Assembly (NCBI GenBank): GCA_017461245.1
Contig: JAFTYW010000024.1
Location: forward strand, 1 to 64,000
Reading direction: 5' to 3'
Length of the DNA: 64,000 bases
Origin: Oscillospiraceae bacterium
Lineage (GTDB): Bacteria > Bacillota > Clostridia > Oscillospirales > Ruminococcaceae
Shown here: piece by piece, positions 15,119 through 23,697 of the stretch
Layout of the letters: every line of letters starts with the position of its first letter
Position numbering within the stretch: position 1 is the first letter of the stretch
Translations under genes and position numbers: made by a program
Notes under the pieces: model-generated
The model's input: only the letters and a program-made list of their open reading frames with translations
Told to the model about the DNA's origin: nothing
Databases searched by the model: none

Positions 15119-16087
15119 ATGGCAGACATTAAGATAAAAGATGACGGTAGAATTGGATTTGGTGTTTATCACCTTGACCCGAGATGGACCTCGTTTGAGG
15201 AGTTTAACTGGTTTGTTGATAAGGGTTATTTTAACACCTATATTCTTAACTTTGACGGCGGCGGGGGAACGACTTTAAGCGCCGCTAAAAAGGTTCAGGC
15301 GGCAGGCGGAAAAGCCTGGCTCGGAAGCGGAGATAAGGGCATTTATTTCAGCAGAAAAGAAAGCCTTTCCGAGTATATGCAGAGGATAGACAAGACCATC
15401 TCGATATATAAGGAAAAAGAGCTTTGGGATGACACCTTCCTCGGCTTTAGCTTTGACGAGCCGCTTCTTAAAAAGTACCACACCAATGAGGACCTGCTTG
15501 CCATGACCAAGGCTCTCTATGAGGAGTACGGCAAGAGGATCTTTTCGGTCTTCTCGGCTTACGAGGTTATTGGCAGAAAGGGTAACTGGGACGACCCCGA
15601 GGGAACCCTTATCTTAGAGGACTTTGCAACCGAGTATCTTACCGATATCGGTTATGATAGCTATGGCTTTGACTTCAGAGTGCCCAGCACCGAGAGAATG
15701 CAGAAAAAGTTTAAGGAAATGTCCGAAACCAACCCCGAGATCTACGATGCCAAGAGCTACTATAAGTTCTATTTTGACACCTTAAAGAACAAGGTAGTAA
15801 ACAAGGATGCAAAGATCTGGACCTTTCCATGCCTTTATACCACAAACACCTGGGCAGGAATTAAGAGCGACGAGGATTACTGCATAGCGCACCTAAATGG
15901 CCTTACTGATTTCCTTTTCGAGCAGGAAAATATTGGTGGAGTTATGGGCTACGGCTTTAAGAGCTGGAGCGAAGACAACCGAGCGCTTGACTTTAACCTA
16001 AACCGCTACAATCCTGATAGATGGGTTAGACTTGAAGAAGTTATCTATAAGACCCGTGAGAGAATAGAAAACGCAAGCGCAAAATAA
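15119..16087 (+). CDS. Unknown protein, probable TIM-barrel-type glycan enzyme, paralogue 2
   Basis: 322 residues and a clear tandem duplicate of the preceding gene: the same order of blocks with only small gaps. They are GFGVYHLDPRWTSFEEFNWF, ISAxKES-type KESLSEYMQRID, GFSFDEPLLKKYHTN, EVIGRKGNWDDPEGTLI, SDEDYCIAHLNGL and GYGFKSWS. The acidic DEP motif and the glutamate of EVIG are kept in both copies, as is the C-terminal NPDRW. Differences cluster in loops, for example the GGGGT insertion near residue 48 and CLYTTNTW for CMYEVNTW, which would fit divergence of substrate binding. Last gene of the operon (21-base gap, good GAGAGGAG ribosome site), followed by a strong terminator. Confidence 0.75.
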   Translation: MADIKIKDDGRIGFGVYHLDPRWTSFEEFNWFVDKGYFNTYILNFDGGGGTTLSAAKKVQAAGGKAWLGSGDKGIYFSRKESLSEYMQRIDKTISIYKEKELWDDTFLGFSFDEPLLKKYHTNEDLLAMTKALYEEYGKRIFSVFSAYEVIGRKGNWDDPEGTLILEDFATEYLTDIGYDSYGFDFRVPSTERMQKKFKEMSETNPEIYDAKSYYKFYFDTLKNKVVNKDAKIWTFPCLYTTNTWAGIKSDEDYCIAHLNGLTDFLFEQENIGGVMGYGFKSWSEDNRALDFNLNRYNPDRWVRLEEVIYKTRERIENASAK

Positions 16088-16090
16088 ATT

Positions 16091-16125
16091 AAAAAAGCCA
16101 ACCGTAAGAGCGGTTGGCTTTTTTG
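16091..16125. terminator. Bidirectional terminator between convergent units
   Basis: AAAAAAGCCAACCG / CGGTTGGCTTTTTT with a 6-base loop. It gives T tracts on both strands and lies between the operon end (16087) and the convergent Asp-box gene (16132). Confidence 0.9.
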
Positions 16126-16131
16126 TTTATT

Positions 16132-17265
16132 CTATCTCTTAACGTCAATGCTTTGGTCGTAGGATTCGGAGAACTCGTTAATGGAGATTTTAGTGATCCT
16201 CAACCTTTCAAGCATACTGTGCACGTCCCCTTCGCCGCCCGCACAGTAGGCGAGAAGAATAGAGTTGTCGTTTGTTTCAAAAATGGCGGTGTATGCATAC
16301 CCGCGACTCTCGTCGGTTTCAACCGCCATATAATCAGAAAAGCTCTTGCCGTCATCATCACTTACGGCGAGCACAAGCGGGTTTCTTCCGTCTGTCCAAT
16401 ATCCGTTGTAAAAAAGGCTTCTTCCGTTGTAAAGGGGAATGGGGTTCCAAACTGCAACTATTCTGCCGTCAGAAAGTCTGTCAGTGCTAAGAGGCGAAAC
16501 AGGAGATGTAAATCTCGAAAGCTCGGGAGCGCTCCAACTCTCTCCCTCGTCGAGAGAGAAGCACTGATACTGGCGGCCGCTGTCGTTACGGATATAGCAC
16601 CATACACGACCGTCGTTAAGCTCGAGAAAACCAGGCTCTTGAACGCCGGTTTTGCAGGCGGCGCTTACGGGAATTTTGTATTCCTCGGTAACAGTTTTCC
16701 AGCTCACTCCGTCATCATCGGAGGCGTAAACGTAAAGCCGACCCTCGTAAATATTTGCCAAACGTTCTTTTCCGTTTTCGTCAATGCGTGTATCGGCAGG
16801 GAAAAAGCAGGCAGGCACAAGAATTCTGCCGCTTTTAAGCCTTATAACCCTGTCGTTGTTTACGCAGTAGTAGCCCTTTTTCTCAAAAAGCGGCGTAAGA
16901 GAATGCCAGCTTTTTCCCTCGTCAGAGGAACGAATCATATATGGCAGACAATATACAGCCTGCATTTTCATAAGGAAAAACAGACCGATATCGCCGTTTT
17001 CCATCCTCATAAGCGAAACCGACATAATGTTTTCGGCATCAAAATCGGTGTGCAAAAGCAGGGGATAGCTCTCGCCCCAGCTCTCGCCCTCGTCTGTAGA
17101 AATTGTAGCGTAAAGGTCGCAGTTGCAGTCGTCCTCAAAGCCTGCCGCTCCGTAACGTGAGTAGACAAAAATAATGCTGCCGTCACGAAGCCTTAAAAAG
17201 TCGCCCTCGCTGTTTCTGTTGTTCTCTGCATTTGGCGCAAAATCACAAATTTGTCTGCCTATCAT
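16132..17265 (-). CDS. Sialidase-fold (BNR/Asp-box) glycan hydrolase-like protein
   Basis: 377 residues, six-bladed beta-propeller type. Five Asp boxes of the S-x-D-x-G-x-S/T-W form are visible: STDEGESW, SSDEGKSW, SDDDGVSW, SLDEGESW and SDDDGKSF. There is no signal peptide. The N-terminus NSEGDFLRLRDGSIIFVYS takes the place of the FRIP arginine motif of classical GH33 sialidases, so true sialidase activity is doubtful; this branch is commonly annotated exo-alpha-sialidase without proof. It overlaps the transporter gene upstream by 4 bases (17262-17265), showing translational coupling, and belongs to an AraC-transporter-propeller operon. It could release or cleave a sugar that the transporter brings in. 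Confidence 0.8.
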   Translation of the reverse strand: MIGRQICDFAPNAENNRNSEGDFLRLRDGSIIFVYSRYGAAGFEDDCNCDLYATISTDEGESWGESYPLLLHTDFDAENIMSVSLMRMENGDIGLFFLMKMQAVYCLPYMIRSSDEGKSWHSLTPLFEKKGYYCVNNDRVIRLKSGRILVPACFFPADTRIDENGKERLANIYEGRLYVYASDDDGVSWKTVTEEYKIPVSAACKTGVQEPGFLELNDGRVWCYIRNDSGRQYQCFSLDEGESWSAPELSRFTSPVSPLSTDRLSDGRIVAVWNPIPLYNGRSLFYNGYWTDGRNPLVLAVSDDDGKSFSDYMAVETDESRGYAYTAIFETNDNSILLAYCAGGEGDVHSMLERLRITKISINEFSESYDQSIDVKR

Positions 17266-17930
17266 TGTAATTTCTCCTTACTCTGTTTGTTTATGTTAAT
17301 AAAAGCAATAATAGAACACATTGCACTGTAGATAGAAAAGATTAGCCAAACAATTTTAGATATGTCATCCGACACCATAAAGCCGTAGAGAATAAGATTG
17401 GCAATGGTTGATGCCGCCTGTAAAATAGCATATTCCGAAAAACGAAAGGCGCACAGTATCGAGGTAACTATTCCGATAACCGAAATGGTGTTGTCAAAGA
17501 TAAGATACGTAGAGTTAAAAGCCGAGAATATAAGGAAAAACACAAGCCAAACAAGCGCCATAGAGGCAAACATTATAATTCTGGCCCGAGCTGAAAGACT
17601 TTTTGTTTCGGTTCGTCCGTTTTGGGTGTTCTTTTTCCAGTTAAAAAAGGTAAATATCTGAATTGGAAATGAAACCAAAAGGGCATAGAGCGCCGTTGAA
17701 TAAAGGGTCATATAAAAATAGGCAACGGCATAAAGAATGGAGTTTATGCTGCCGAGTAGAAAGGCGTATCTGTTGACCCTTGACTGCAAAAACATTATAA
17801 AAATCGAAATAAACAAAGGCAGAACGTTAAGAATGTTAACATTAAAAATAACCGAGAAAACGGCAATTAAAATAAAGGTAACAGCCGCGATTATTTTTAT
17901 TACGTTGTGCTTGTGTCCTTCAATTTTCAT
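17262..17930 (-). CDS. PnuC-like membrane transporter
   Basis: 222 residues with seven or so hydrophobic helices. The central segment (LLGSINSILYAVAYFYMTLYS followed by FPIQIFTFFNWKKN near residues 55-100) resembles the PnuC nicotinamide-riboside/nucleotide transporter family in wording and position, and the length fits. PnuC proteins are facilitators that rely on intracellular phosphorylation of the substrate. Placed between an AraC regulator (6-base gap) and a sialidase-fold enzyme (4-base overlap), it may carry a sugar or nucleoside rather than nicotinamide riboside. The ribosome site AAAGGA overlaps the end of the upstream gene. Family assignment is from memory of the motif and should be tested. 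Confidence 0.65.
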   Translation of the reverse strand: MKIEGHKHNVIKIIAAVTFILIAVFSVIFNVNILNVLPLFISIFIMFLQSRVNRYAFLLGSINSILYAVAYFYMTLYSTALYALLVSFPIQIFTFFNWKKNTQNGRTETKSLSARARIIMFASMALVWLVFFLIFSAFNSTYLIFDNTISVIGIVTSILCAFRFSEYAILQAASTIANLILYGFMVSDDISKIVWLIFSIYSAMCSIIAFININKQSKEKLQ

Positions 17931-17936
17931 ATAAAT

Positions 17937-18626
17937 TTATCCTTTGGTTTGCTGTTTTATTTGCGATAGCGTCAAGCCGTAGTGCTTTTTTATAAGCCGT
18001 GAAATATGCCTTTCGGAATAATTTGTGGCGTTCGCAATGTCTTTTATTGAAATGTCAGGAAGATTTATAAGATTGTCTATGAGGACCATAATGTCCTTGC
18101 CGTCATTTACTGTAAAGTCTTTGCCCTTTAATGCAAGTGAAAACAGCTTGTATGTAAAATCGGCGGCAATCGATTTAAGCTTGCACACACCCAAGAACGA
18201 ATTAAATAGATCGAACTTCTTAAAAAGCATAAGTTCCTCGTTTGACTCGCTCCCAAATTCGAGCGCCTTTAGCGAAAGCTCGGCAAGAGCAGAAATAAGC
18301 GCATTGTAGAGTTTTTTGTCGCCATACGGCTCTGAGATTGAAAAGGAAATAACGCACGGCTTTATTTTGGCATTGCTTGATAAGTCGATTGCGTGGTGCA
18401 TAACATCGGGAGGAATGATAACGATCTGATTTGGTAGCAGTGAAACCGCCTTTTCGCCAAACTGGTAGTTGTAATATCCTCCGCCCGAAAAGTGCACCTC
18501 ATAATAGCTGTGCCTGTGCAGTATCGGCAGATGCTCACGCTTGCGATCGTGCTCCAAGCTTATATTAAAAAAGGTTAGCTTAATGTCACCGTAGCTTAGC
18601 GAAATGTGCTGAGCGTAATTATCCAA
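17937..18626 (-). CDS. Short AraC-type regulator with only one HTH motif
   Basis: 229 residues. The N-terminal cupin fold (LHRHSYYEVHFSGGGYY near 37-51, IPPDVMHHA near 72-80) is complete. The C-terminal part has only the first AraC helix-turn-helix (ISIKDIANATNYSERHISRL) and then ends at SQIKQQTKG, where typical AraC proteins have about 45 more residues with the second HTH. No continuation is visible in other frames, and the downstream gene starts 6 bases later using a ribosome site inside this gene's end. The short form is therefore probably fixed rather than a sequencing artefact. It heads the operon with the PnuC-like and Asp-box genes and probably regulates it. Confidence 0.78.
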   Translation of the reverse strand: MDNYAQHISLSYGDIKLTFFNISLEHDRKREHLPILHRHSYYEVHFSGGGYYNYQFGEKAVSLLPNQIVIIPPDVMHHAIDLSSNAKIKPCVISFSISEPYGDKKLYNALISALAELSLKALEFGSESNEELMLFKKFDLFNSFLGVCKLKSIAADFTYKLFSLALKGKDFTVNDGKDIMVLIDNLINLPDISIKDIANATNYSERHISRLIKKHYGLTLSQIKQQTKG

Positions 18627-18771
18627 AAGTATCGCCGCCTTTAATTAAAATCATAGCATTTTGATTTGCTGTGTCAATGTTAATAGGACAGGTTTTGGAA
18701 TTTGTGTCCTAAAAATAAGTATATACTAAAACCGCGTAAAAGGGAATATATTTTTGTAAAGGAGTGATTAA

Positions 18772-20061
18772 ATGCAGATACATATAGTACAGCCCGGAGA
18801 AACGCTTTTGTCGGTTGCAAGGCTCTATTCTGTTGACCCCGAGATACTTGCTTTTAATAACGATATAGAAACCGAGACCCTTGCGGTAGGTCAGCCGCTT
18901 GTTATTGTAATCCCGACCCTTATCCATACTGTGTCAAGGGGAGAAACTTTACAGAGCATTGCCGAGCGATACAGCACCCCGATTTACAATCTGTGGCGCA
19001 GAAACCTCTTTTTAAACGGTAGAGATGAGGTTTTCCCTGGTCAGACACTCTATATTACCACCGAGCGCTCACAACCACTCGGCACTTTTCAGGTCGGCGG
19101 CTATGCCTACCCCTTTATTGACCCGCTTGTGTTGGACAGAACTCTGCCTATTATGAGCAGCCTCATTCCGTTTACCTATGGATTTCGCCCCGACGGCTCG
19201 CTTGTGCTGTTAAATGATTCATATCTGCTCTCCCGTGCCGCTGTTTACGGAAATTACACAGTAATGCACCTTTCTACCCTCACCGAAAACGACGTCTTTT
19301 CAACCGAGCTTGCAACGGCGCTTTTTGCCGACGCCGCTCTTCAAGACCGACTTATTGATAACGTGATAAGAAATATTGAAGAAAAGGGGTATAAGGCGCT
19401 TGACGTTGATTTTGAGTTTTTGGGTCTGGAAAACTCGCTTTTGTATGCCGATTTTGTTGCAAAGGTGCGCGATAGGCTCGCTCCGCTTGGTGTTCCCGTT
19501 ATGGCGGCGCTTGCTCCTAAAACAAGCACTATGCAGAGAGGCGTTTTGTATGAGGGACACGATTACAGCGCTCTCGGCAATGCGGCAGATGCACTCCTTT
19601 TAATGACTTACGAGTGGGGTTACACCTACGGCCCGCCGCTTGCCGTCTCGCCCATAGAGCAGGTCGAGGAGGTTGTTAGGTTTGCCATGACCCAAATCGA
19701 GCCGAGCAAGCTGTATTTAGGCATTTCAAACTACGGCTATAATTTTGTCCTGCCGTATGTGAGGGGAGAGTCTAAGGCAAATTCGCTCTCAACTGCCGAG
19801 GCTTTTGCCTTAGCCGCTCGCGAGGGCGCCGAAATACAGTACGATGAGACGGCTCAGGCTCCGTTTTTCAACTACACCGACGAGGCGGGCAGAGCGCATA
19901 CCGTTTGGTTTGAGGATGTGCGATCAATTTCTGCAAGGCTTGAACTGATAGAACGCTACGGACTGCGCGGCGCACTTTATTGGAATTTGAACCGCCGCAA
20001 TAACCAAAACCTCGTTTTAATAGAACAAAGGGTAAACCCCGAAGAGTTTACCCTTGTGTAG
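18772..20061 (+). CDS. LysM-GH18 spore cortex hydrolase-like protein (SleL/YaaH type)
   Basis: 429 residues: two LysM peptidoglycan-binding domains (residues 2-46, HIVQPGETLLSVARLY, and 51-95, IHTVSRGETLQSIAERY), then a GH18 barrel from about 105. The GH18 catalytic motif appears as LDVDFEF with Glu215 as proton donor (D211-x-D213-x-E215). This order and size match SleL/YaaH N-acetylglucosaminidases that degrade cortex during germination, or mother-cell coat-associated relatives. There is no signal peptide, as usual for proteins made in the mother cell. ATG 18772 has AAGGAGTGA ahead. The gene ends 1 base before the convergent DUF3006 gene. Confidence 0.9.
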   Translation: MQIHIVQPGETLLSVARLYSVDPEILAFNNDIETETLAVGQPLVIVIPTLIHTVSRGETLQSIAERYSTPIYNLWRRNLFLNGRDEVFPGQTLYITTERSQPLGTFQVGGYAYPFIDPLVLDRTLPIMSSLIPFTYGFRPDGSLVLLNDSYLLSRAAVYGNYTVMHLSTLTENDVFSTELATALFADAALQDRLIDNVIRNIEEKGYKALDVDFEFLGLENSLLYADFVAKVRDRLAPLGVPVMAALAPKTSTMQRGVLYEGHDYSALGNAADALLLMTYEWGYTYGPPLAVSPIEQVEEVVRFAMTQIEPSKLYLGISNYGYNFVLPYVRGESKANSLSTAEAFALAAREGAEIQYDETAQAPFFNYTDEAGRAHTVWFEDVRSISARLELIERYGLRGALYWNLNRRNNQNLVLIEQRVNPEEFTLV

Positions 20062-20062
20062 C

Positions 20063-20281
20063 TTATTTTGCCTTATTAAAAAGTGAGCGGTGGCGCGAAA
20101 TAATATTTTCGCGCCGCTTTTTTGTTTCCTCGATGTCAAGAATAAATCTGCCTGTATCATCCTTAACAAAAACATCGCCAATCTTGCCGTATATCTCGCT
20201 TTTAAGAGTGTTTACAGAGGTTTTGTCGTCTGCAATTAAAACGGCAAAATCGCCCTCAACTCGCTCAAAAACATAAAACAT
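20063..20281 (-). CDS. DUF3006 small protein
   Basis: 72 residues, a compact beta-rich protein (MFYVFERVEGDFAVLIADD...). The sequence matches the DUF3006 family, which is regularly found next to ComEC-like metallo-beta-lactamase proteins, and here it lies 2 bases after one. Its function is unknown; the constant pairing suggests a partner or regulator of the hydrolase. The C-terminus is basic (KKRRENIISRHRSLFNKAK). Confidence 0.8.
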   Translation of the reverse strand: MFYVFERVEGDFAVLIADDKTSVNTLKSEIYGKIGDVFVKDDTGRFILDIEETKKRRENIISRHRSLFNKAK

Positions 20282-20283
20282 AT

Positions 20284-21186
20284 CTATCCCTCGTTTTCGC
20301 AGGTTATGGTAATGGTCTTTCCGTCAGAAACCGCGGTGATGTCGCCGCCCAGGTCTGTGCGGTAAACCTTGGCGCCAACGTTCTGAAAGCGCTTTATGGT
20401 CTCGGTGTGAGGGTGACCGTAGGAGTTGCCCTCACCGACCTCGATTATAGCAAAATCGGGGTTGACGGCATTAACAAACCTTATCGATGAAGATGTGTTA
20501 CTTCCGTGATGTCCGGCCTTTATAAGCGTTGCCGAAACATCTGTGCCTAAATCGAGTAAATCTTCCTCAACACGCTCCTCGGCATCGCCCGTAAATAAAA
20601 ACGAGGTCTCGCCAAAGACAAACTTGGTAATTATCGACCAGTCGTTTAGGTCGGTGTACTCGTCAGTAGTAGGGGAGAGAATCGTGAGTTTTCCCTCGCC
20701 TATATCATAGGACGCACCAACCTCAGCGGCGATGAGATTTACATTGTTTTCTACTATCGCATCAAGCAGGTCGCTGTAGGTCTTTGTGGTGGGAACAAGC
20801 TTGCCGGGTAGGTCTGAAAGAATAATGTTCTTGACTTCAATGCCGCCCAGCACCGTGTCCAGCCCGCCAATATGATCTGAATGGGCGTGTGTGCCGATAA
20901 CATAGTCAAGACTTGTGATGTTAAGTTCTTTTAGTTTAATCAGAACATCGTCACCCTTGTTGTTTTCGCCCGCGTCAATAAGAACATTAACGCCGCTACT
21001 TGTGATAAGAGTGCAATCGCCTTGACCGACGTCAATAAAATGCACCGCGCAGCTGCCCTCGGGTATTTTTGTTTCGGGAGCGGGCTTTAAAATATCTGTG
21101 TTTTGCGTTAGGTAGAAAGCTACGGCAATAATGGCGATCGCAATGGATAGTATTTTACCAAGCTTTCTTTTAAGGGGTTTTCTCAA
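20284..21186 (-). CDS. ComEC/Rec2-like metallo-beta-lactamase-fold hydrolase
   Basis: 300 residues with an N-terminal membrane anchor (about 10-27, SIAIAIIAVAFYL), so the catalytic domain is probably outside the membrane. VHFIDVGQGDCTLI (48-61) and the metal-binding HxHxDH motif in GTHAHSDHIGG (His100, His102, Asp104, His105) are the hallmarks of the soluble C-terminal domain of ComEC, which degrades one strand of incoming DNA. The channel domain of ComEC is absent. FTGDAEERVEEDL and AGHHGSNTSSS supply the remaining metal ligands. It follows ftsK by 5 bases and is coupled to DUF3006. Nuclease or phosphodiesterase activity is inferred. Confidence 0.85.
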   Translation of the reverse strand: MRKPLKRKLGKILSIAIAIIAVAFYLTQNTDILKPAPETKIPEGSCAVHFIDVGQGDCTLITSSGVNVLIDAGENNKGDDVLIKLKELNITSLDYVIGTHAHSDHIGGLDTVLGGIEVKNIILSDLPGKLVPTTKTYSDLLDAIVENNVNLIAAEVGASYDIGEGKLTILSPTTDEYTDLNDWSIITKFVFGETSFLFTGDAEERVEEDLLDLGTDVSATLIKAGHHGSNTSSSIRFVNAVNPDFAIIEVGEGNSYGHPHTETIKRFQNVGAKVYRTDLGGDITAVSDGKTITITCENEG

Positions 21187-21191
21187 AGCTT

Positions 21192-23639
21192 TTACTCGCT
21201 TTCTCTCATATTCATTTCAACCCACTGGTCGCGGGTGATAAGAACCTTTCTGGGCTTGCTGCCCTCGTAGCCGCTTACTATTCCACGTTCTTCCATCTCA
21301 TCAATGATTCTGGCGGCTCTCGCATAGCCAACCTTGAGCTTCCTCTGCAGAAGCGAGGTAGATGCCTGCCCGTTGTCGATAACACACTCGATAGCGTCGC
21401 GAAGCATAGGATCGGTGTCACCCGAGTCGTCGTCTCCGCCGTTGTCTTGGGCGGCAGACTGAGCCTTTTCCTTGGTGGCCTGCTTTTCAATCTCATCAAT
21501 GACCTGCTGGTCATATTCGGGCATTTCGTTTTTCTTTATGTAGGAAACAACGTCGTTGATCTCTTTTTCGCTTACAAAGCAACCTTGAATTCTCAGCATT
21601 CTGTCAGAGCCGTAGGGCTTAAAGAGCATATCGCCGCGACCCAAGAGCGTTTCGGCGCCGCTGCCGTCAATGATGGTGCGGGAGTCTATCTGCGAAGAAA
21701 CGGTGAGCGCAATTCGGCTTGTGATGTTTGCCTTGATAAGACCGGTGATAACGTTAACAGAGGGACGCTGTGTTGCGATAACAAGGTGCATACCAGCCGC
21801 ACGCGCCTTCTGCGCAATTCGGCAGACTGCAGATTCAACATCCCCAGGTGCAGTCATCATAAGATCGGCAAACTCGTCGATAATAACAACTATCTTGGGC
21901 ATAGGAGTGAGAGTGTCTGAGTTCTGAGCCATGCTGTTAAAGGAGGAAATGTCCTTAACATTGTGCTCTGCAAAAAGCTGATAACGCCTTTCCATTTCAG
22001 AAACCGCCCAGCCGAGCGCACCTGCGGCTTTTCTCGGGTCTGTAACAACGGGGACAAGCAGATGGGGAATTCCGTTGTAAACGTTAAACTCAACCATCTT
22101 GGGATCTATTAAGAGCAGTCTTACTTCAGCGGGTGAGTACTTGTATAAAAGGCTTACAATCATGCTGTTTGTGCAGACCGATTTACCCGAGCCTGTAGTA
22201 CCTGCAATGAGCAGGTGGGGCATCTTGGCAAGGTCGGTGGTGATGATGTTGCCCGCAATGTCCTTGCCGAGTGCGACTTCAAGGTGATTTTTTGAGGACT
22301 TAAAGGCAGGGGAGGAAAGCACCTCTCGTAAGGTCACAGGACTTACAACGCTGTTAGGAACTTCGATTCCAACAGCCGCCTTGTTGGGAATAGGAGCCTC
22401 AATTCTGACCTTTGTTGCGGCAAGATTTAAGGCAATGTCGTTTGAAAGTTGTGTGATCTTGCTGATTCTGACTCCCGCCGAGGGCTGAAGCTCGTATCTT
22501 GTAACTGCAGGACCTCTTGCGGCGCCTAGTAGCCTTGTCTTAACGCCAAAGCTTGAAAGGGTGTCCATAAGAATTTCCGCGTTTTGCTGAATTTCTGATT
22601 CGTTTTCGCCCTTTGTCTGAATTTTGGGGGCGCTGAGTAAGGTAAGGGGAGGGAATGTGTAGACCTTGTTTTCAATTCCGTCCTTGTAAAGCGAGGTCTG
22701 CTCGTTTTTCTCCTCAGCGGCAGGCTCGTCTTTTGCTTTTTCTTCGTTTTCGTCGTCCTTGGTTTCAAACCGGTCGTCAATGCGAACCTGTGCGGAATCA
22801 TTCTCGGGTAGCTCGGGTGCGACCTCAGTCTCGTCCTGCCCTAAAAGCTTTTGCTTGGCTTTCTTGACCTTTTCAGAGCGCTTCTTTGTCTTTTCCTCAA
22901 GCTCTGCGCTGTCTGGGCCTAATGAAATGTCGATAGCGGGAGTATATTCGTCCTCATCCTCCTCAGCATATTCCTCTCTCTGCTCAAGGTGCTCTTGATA
23001 AGCCTTTTCGATCTGCTCAACAGGCTTCTTAACAGATGCCTTGCAGAAAGCTATAATGTCGCCGATGGTAATTCCAAAAATTATGAAAAGGAAAATAACA
23101 ATAACTATAACGATAACAACAGATGCGGCAATCTTTCCGAACAAAGCGGTAAGCGACCAGCCGAAAAGCGACGCCAAAAGTCCGCCGCCGCGCCTCTCTA
23201 CGCCAAGCTCAAAAAGGTTTATAAGCTTTGTAAAGAAATTGCTTCCCTCGGGAACGATGCCGAAAAATATGTGAAACGCGCCGCTTGTGAGTGTAACTAA
23301 TGTCAGCGCCTGAACTATCTTGCTCTTGATGCTTACAAAGGTCTGTTCAAAAGCAAGCATAATGGAGATCGCAAGTGCCAAGGGAGCTACGAGATACGCG
23401 GCAAGGCCGAATAAACCGAAAAATCCTTTATGTAATATTGCCCAGAAATTTTCTCCCTCTAAAAACGTAAGAACACCGAGAATTAGAGATGCTCCAAACA
23501 GTATCAGCGCCCAGAGCTGACGGCGGGAATTCTGTTTTGCGGCAGATTCTCTCCTTGCCTCGCTCTTTTTAGAGGTAGAGCTCTTTCTACGGGTAGAAGA
23601 TTTTTTACTTGTGGTACGGCGAGTACTCAAATTTTTCAC
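21192..23639 (-). CDS. FtsK/SpoIIIE family DNA translocase
   Basis: 815 residues. A basic N-terminal tail (1-40) is followed by four membrane helices (about 42-190), an acidic linker (about 200-330), the RecA-like motor with Walker A GTTGSGKS (near 475) and Walker B (VVIIDEFADLM), and the C-terminal winged-helix gamma domain (LLQRKLKVGYARAARIIDEMEERGIV) that reads polar chromosome sequences. It moves chromosomal DNA through the division or sporulation septum. The start is GTG at 23639. The neighbour order tepA then ftsK matches the ymfB-spoIIIE order of Bacillus, supporting the SpoIIIE-type role. Also first of a unit with the ComEC-like gene. Confidence 0.94.
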   Translation of the reverse strand: MKNLSTRRTTSKKSSTRRKSSTSKKSEARRESAAKQNSRRQLWALILFGASLILGVLTFLEGENFWAILHKGFFGLFGLAAYLVAPLALAISIMLAFEQTFVSIKSKIVQALTLVTLTSGAFHIFFGIVPEGSNFFTKLINLFELGVERRGGGLLASLFGWSLTALFGKIAASVVIVIVIVIFLFIIFGITIGDIIAFCKASVKKPVEQIEKAYQEHLEQREEYAEEDEDEYTPAIDISLGPDSAELEEKTKKRSEKVKKAKQKLLGQDETEVAPELPENDSAQVRIDDRFETKDDENEEKAKDEPAAEEKNEQTSLYKDGIENKVYTFPPLTLLSAPKIQTKGENESEIQQNAEILMDTLSSFGVKTRLLGAARGPAVTRYELQPSAGVRISKITQLSNDIALNLAATKVRIEAPIPNKAAVGIEVPNSVVSPVTLREVLSSPAFKSSKNHLEVALGKDIAGNIITTDLAKMPHLLIAGTTGSGKSVCTNSMIVSLLYKYSPAEVRLLLIDPKMVEFNVYNGIPHLLVPVVTDPRKAAGALGWAVSEMERRYQLFAEHNVKDISSFNSMAQNSDTLTPMPKIVVIIDEFADLMMTAPGDVESAVCRIAQKARAAGMHLVIATQRPSVNVITGLIKANITSRIALTVSSQIDSRTIIDGSGAETLLGRGDMLFKPYGSDRMLRIQGCFVSEKEINDVVSYIKKNEMPEYDQQVIDEIEKQATKEKAQSAAQDNGGDDDSGDTDPMLRDAIECVIDNGQASTSLLQRKLKVGYARAARIIDEMEERGIVSGYEGSKPRKVLITRDQWVEMNMRESE

Positions 23640-23697
23640 AGCCTATCTATATGTATTTTGAAAGTCTTATGTAAAATGCCTTGCGGCATTTTTAGTT

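Noticed and set aside
16114..17160. Open frame of 348 codons on the plus strand opposite the Asp-box gene
   Set aside because: Antisense to a gene with clear Asp boxes; basic, low-complexity translation without family match.
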